Source: JBFMHP01 sp964557295 (GTDB lineage: Bacteria; Pseudomonadota; Gammaproteobacteria; RBG-16-57-12). From it: a stretch of 64,000 nucleotides of DNA. Below the pieces are notes generated by a model. The model ran no database searches and was not told the origin of the DNA. It worked only from the letters and a program-made list of their open reading frames with translations. How positions within the stretch are numbered: position 1 is the stretch's first letter; each line of letters opens with the position of its first letter. The position numbers and the translations under genes are program-made. The stretch covers positions 1-64,000 of the forward strand of contig CAZKZP010000004.1 of assembly GCA_964557295.1 (NCBI GenBank). The letters are read 5' to 3'. This document shows positions 62,946 through 64,000 of the stretch, piece after piece.

Positions 62946-64000
62946 ATGAAGATCAATCATCCTGTCACTGACCGGGAAAACAATTATCCAGAACGGTCGA
63001 TCATTATCTCGACGACCGACCTCAAGGGCATGATCACCCATGCCAATGAGGACTTTTGCCGGATTGCAGGCTTCACCGAAGACGAGCTGTTCGGCAAGAA
63101 TCACAACATCGTTCGCCACCCCGACTTACCGCCGATCGCCTTCGCCGACCTCTGGGCAACCCTGAAAAAAGGCGATTCTTGGATGGGCATCATCAAGAAC
63201 CGCTGCAAGAACGGCGATTACTACTGGGTGGATGCCTTCGTCACCCCCATCTACGAAGACGGCCGGGTCACCGGCTACCAATCGGTGCGCGTCAAACCCG
63301 ACCGCCGTCTGGTCGAGCGGGCCGGCGCACTCTATAAACAAGTCAACGCCGGCAAGATCCCGCGCCTCAATGCCTGGTGGAACAGCACCAAGGCGCGCAC
63401 CATCGCCGGCTTGATCGGCCTGGGCAGCGCGCTGGTCGTGATGTTCGGGCTGTTAGGCAATGCGACACCCGGCCTGCTCGCCGGGGCGGAACTGGTGACG
63501 GTGATACTGGCGGTGATCCTGGGCCAGATCATCTGCCACCCGCTGGATCAGGCGCTGAAAACGGCGCGCGGCGTGGTGGACAACAAGATCATGCAGTACG
63601 TCTACACCGGGCGGCTGGACGACGCTGGCGCCATCGAATTGGCCGTCAAATTCCTCCAGGCGAAGATCCGCACCGTGCTCTGCCGCATCGACGAGGCCTC
63701 CGCCGTCGTCGCCGATGCCGCGCGCCTCAGCGCGCAATCCGCCGAACTCACGGAACAGGGCATTAAACAGCAGCATCAGGAAACCGACCAACTGGCTACC
63801 GCCATCAATCAAATGGCGGCGACCGCCAACGAAGTCGCGCACAACGCGCTGCAGGCGGCGCAGTCGACCACCGAAGCCGATCGCACCTCCAAGGATGCCA
63901 AGGCCACGGTGGAATCCGCCACACGTACCATCCAATCCCTGGCCGGCGAAGTCACCCAGGCCGCTGAAGTCATCTTGCAACTCAAGCATGACAGCGAGGG
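62946..64000 (+). CDS. Aer-like PAS chemoreceptor (partial, runs off window)
   Basis: At least 351 residues are visible. A PAS domain at about 15-115 has the Aer-type sequence ANEDFCRIAGFTEDELFGKN and HNIVRHPDLPP and WMGIIKNRCKNGDYYWVDAF, which in Aer binds FAD for redox and oxygen sensing. Two membrane segments follow at about 151-170 and 182-197 with hardly any periplasmic loop, then a cytoplasmic helical signalling region rich in Ala, Glu and Gln. The signalling tip and end lie beyond the window. It is expressed from the sigma-28-type promoter upstream and is probably an energy-taxis receptor. Confidence 0.88.
   Translation, partial: MKINHPVTDRENNYPERSIIISTTDLKGMITHANEDFCRIAGFTEDELFGKNHNIVRHPDLPPIAFADLWATLKKGDSWMGIIKNRCKNGDYYWVDAFVTPIYEDGRVTGYQSVRVKPDRRLVERAGALYKQVNAGKIPRLNAWWNSTKARTIAGLIGLGSALVVMFGLLGNATPGLLAGAELVTVILAVILGQIICHPLDQALKTARGVVDNKIMQYVYTGRLDDAGAIELAVKFLQAKIRTVLCRIDEASAVVADAARLSAQSAELTEQGIKQQHQETDQLATAINQMAATANEVAHNALQAAQSTTEADRTSKDAKATVESATRTIQSLAGEVTQAAEVILQLKHDSE

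Overview
The window is about 64 kb of GC-rich, gene-dense chromosome from a draft assembly. Five runs of exactly ten N mark scaffold joins. Gene order points to a gammaproteobacterium outside the Enterobacterales: yajR divergent from uvrA, then fmdB-type ribbon, aspS, yebC, ruvCAB, ybgC, tolQRAB-pal-cpoB, queE and queC, plus an MSHA-type pilus locus. I cannot name a genus. There is no rRNA, tRNA or CRISPR array.

Layout: 0.2-5.8 kb, MFS transporter, UvrA, Rrf2 regulator with a near-consensus promoter, and a SAM hydrolase-family enzyme. 6.1-7.1 kb, two tandem Slp-type lipoproteins. 7.2-13.8 kb, a Fur-box-led operon for periplasmic iron handling: imelysin, di-haem oxidoreductase, second imelysin lipoprotein, DUF1513 protein and a Tat-exported multicopper oxidase. 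14.2-15.7 kb, purE-purK. 16.2-21.5 kb, an EF-hand protein, a 62-residue Cys-rich protein, and a MacAB-like efflux set with a separate ATPase and two different permeases. 21.8-27.4 kb, a tandem-fused UvrA of about 1,850 residues. 27.9-29.8 kb, a VanZ-like protein and NnrS (interrupted by a gap). 30.4-41.5 kb, cysK, queC, queE, the complete Tol-Pal operon, ruvCAB and yebC, all on the minus strand.

41.6-52.1 kb holds a compact MSHA-type IV pilus locus (secretin, MshK/J, PilN- and PilM-like proteins, five pilins or pilin-like proteins, MshG, MshE). It is followed by nadA and a ParE/RelE-type toxin-antitoxin pair. This block splits aspS from yebC, which are close neighbours in many relatives. 54.1-56.3 kb is aspS (with a gap) and an FmdB zinc ribbon. 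56.5-61.6 kb is an ATM1-type ABC exporter, an AMP/thymidine phosphorylase-like enzyme, a PRPP-synthetase-like enzyme and a DUF1614 membrane protein in one direction. 61.6-62.8 kb is a divergent repressor/Ner-like pair that resembles the switch of a Mu-like phage without the phage. From 62.9 kb an Aer-like PAS chemoreceptor begins behind a sigma-28-type promoter and runs off the window.

The gaps between genes are full of repeats of several families: REP-like GTAGGAGC palindromes, a modular CCCTCTCCC element with terminal inverted repeats and removable internal cassettes, a 28-bp inverted repeat, and one 183-bp palindrome. Several run into coding sequence or supply stop codons. The most unusual material is the repeat system with its identical 18-bp insert, the Fur-led imelysin/oxidase operon, the phosphorylase/PRPP-synthetase/DUF1614 trio, the orphan phage switch and the small Cys-rich protein ahead of the efflux operon.
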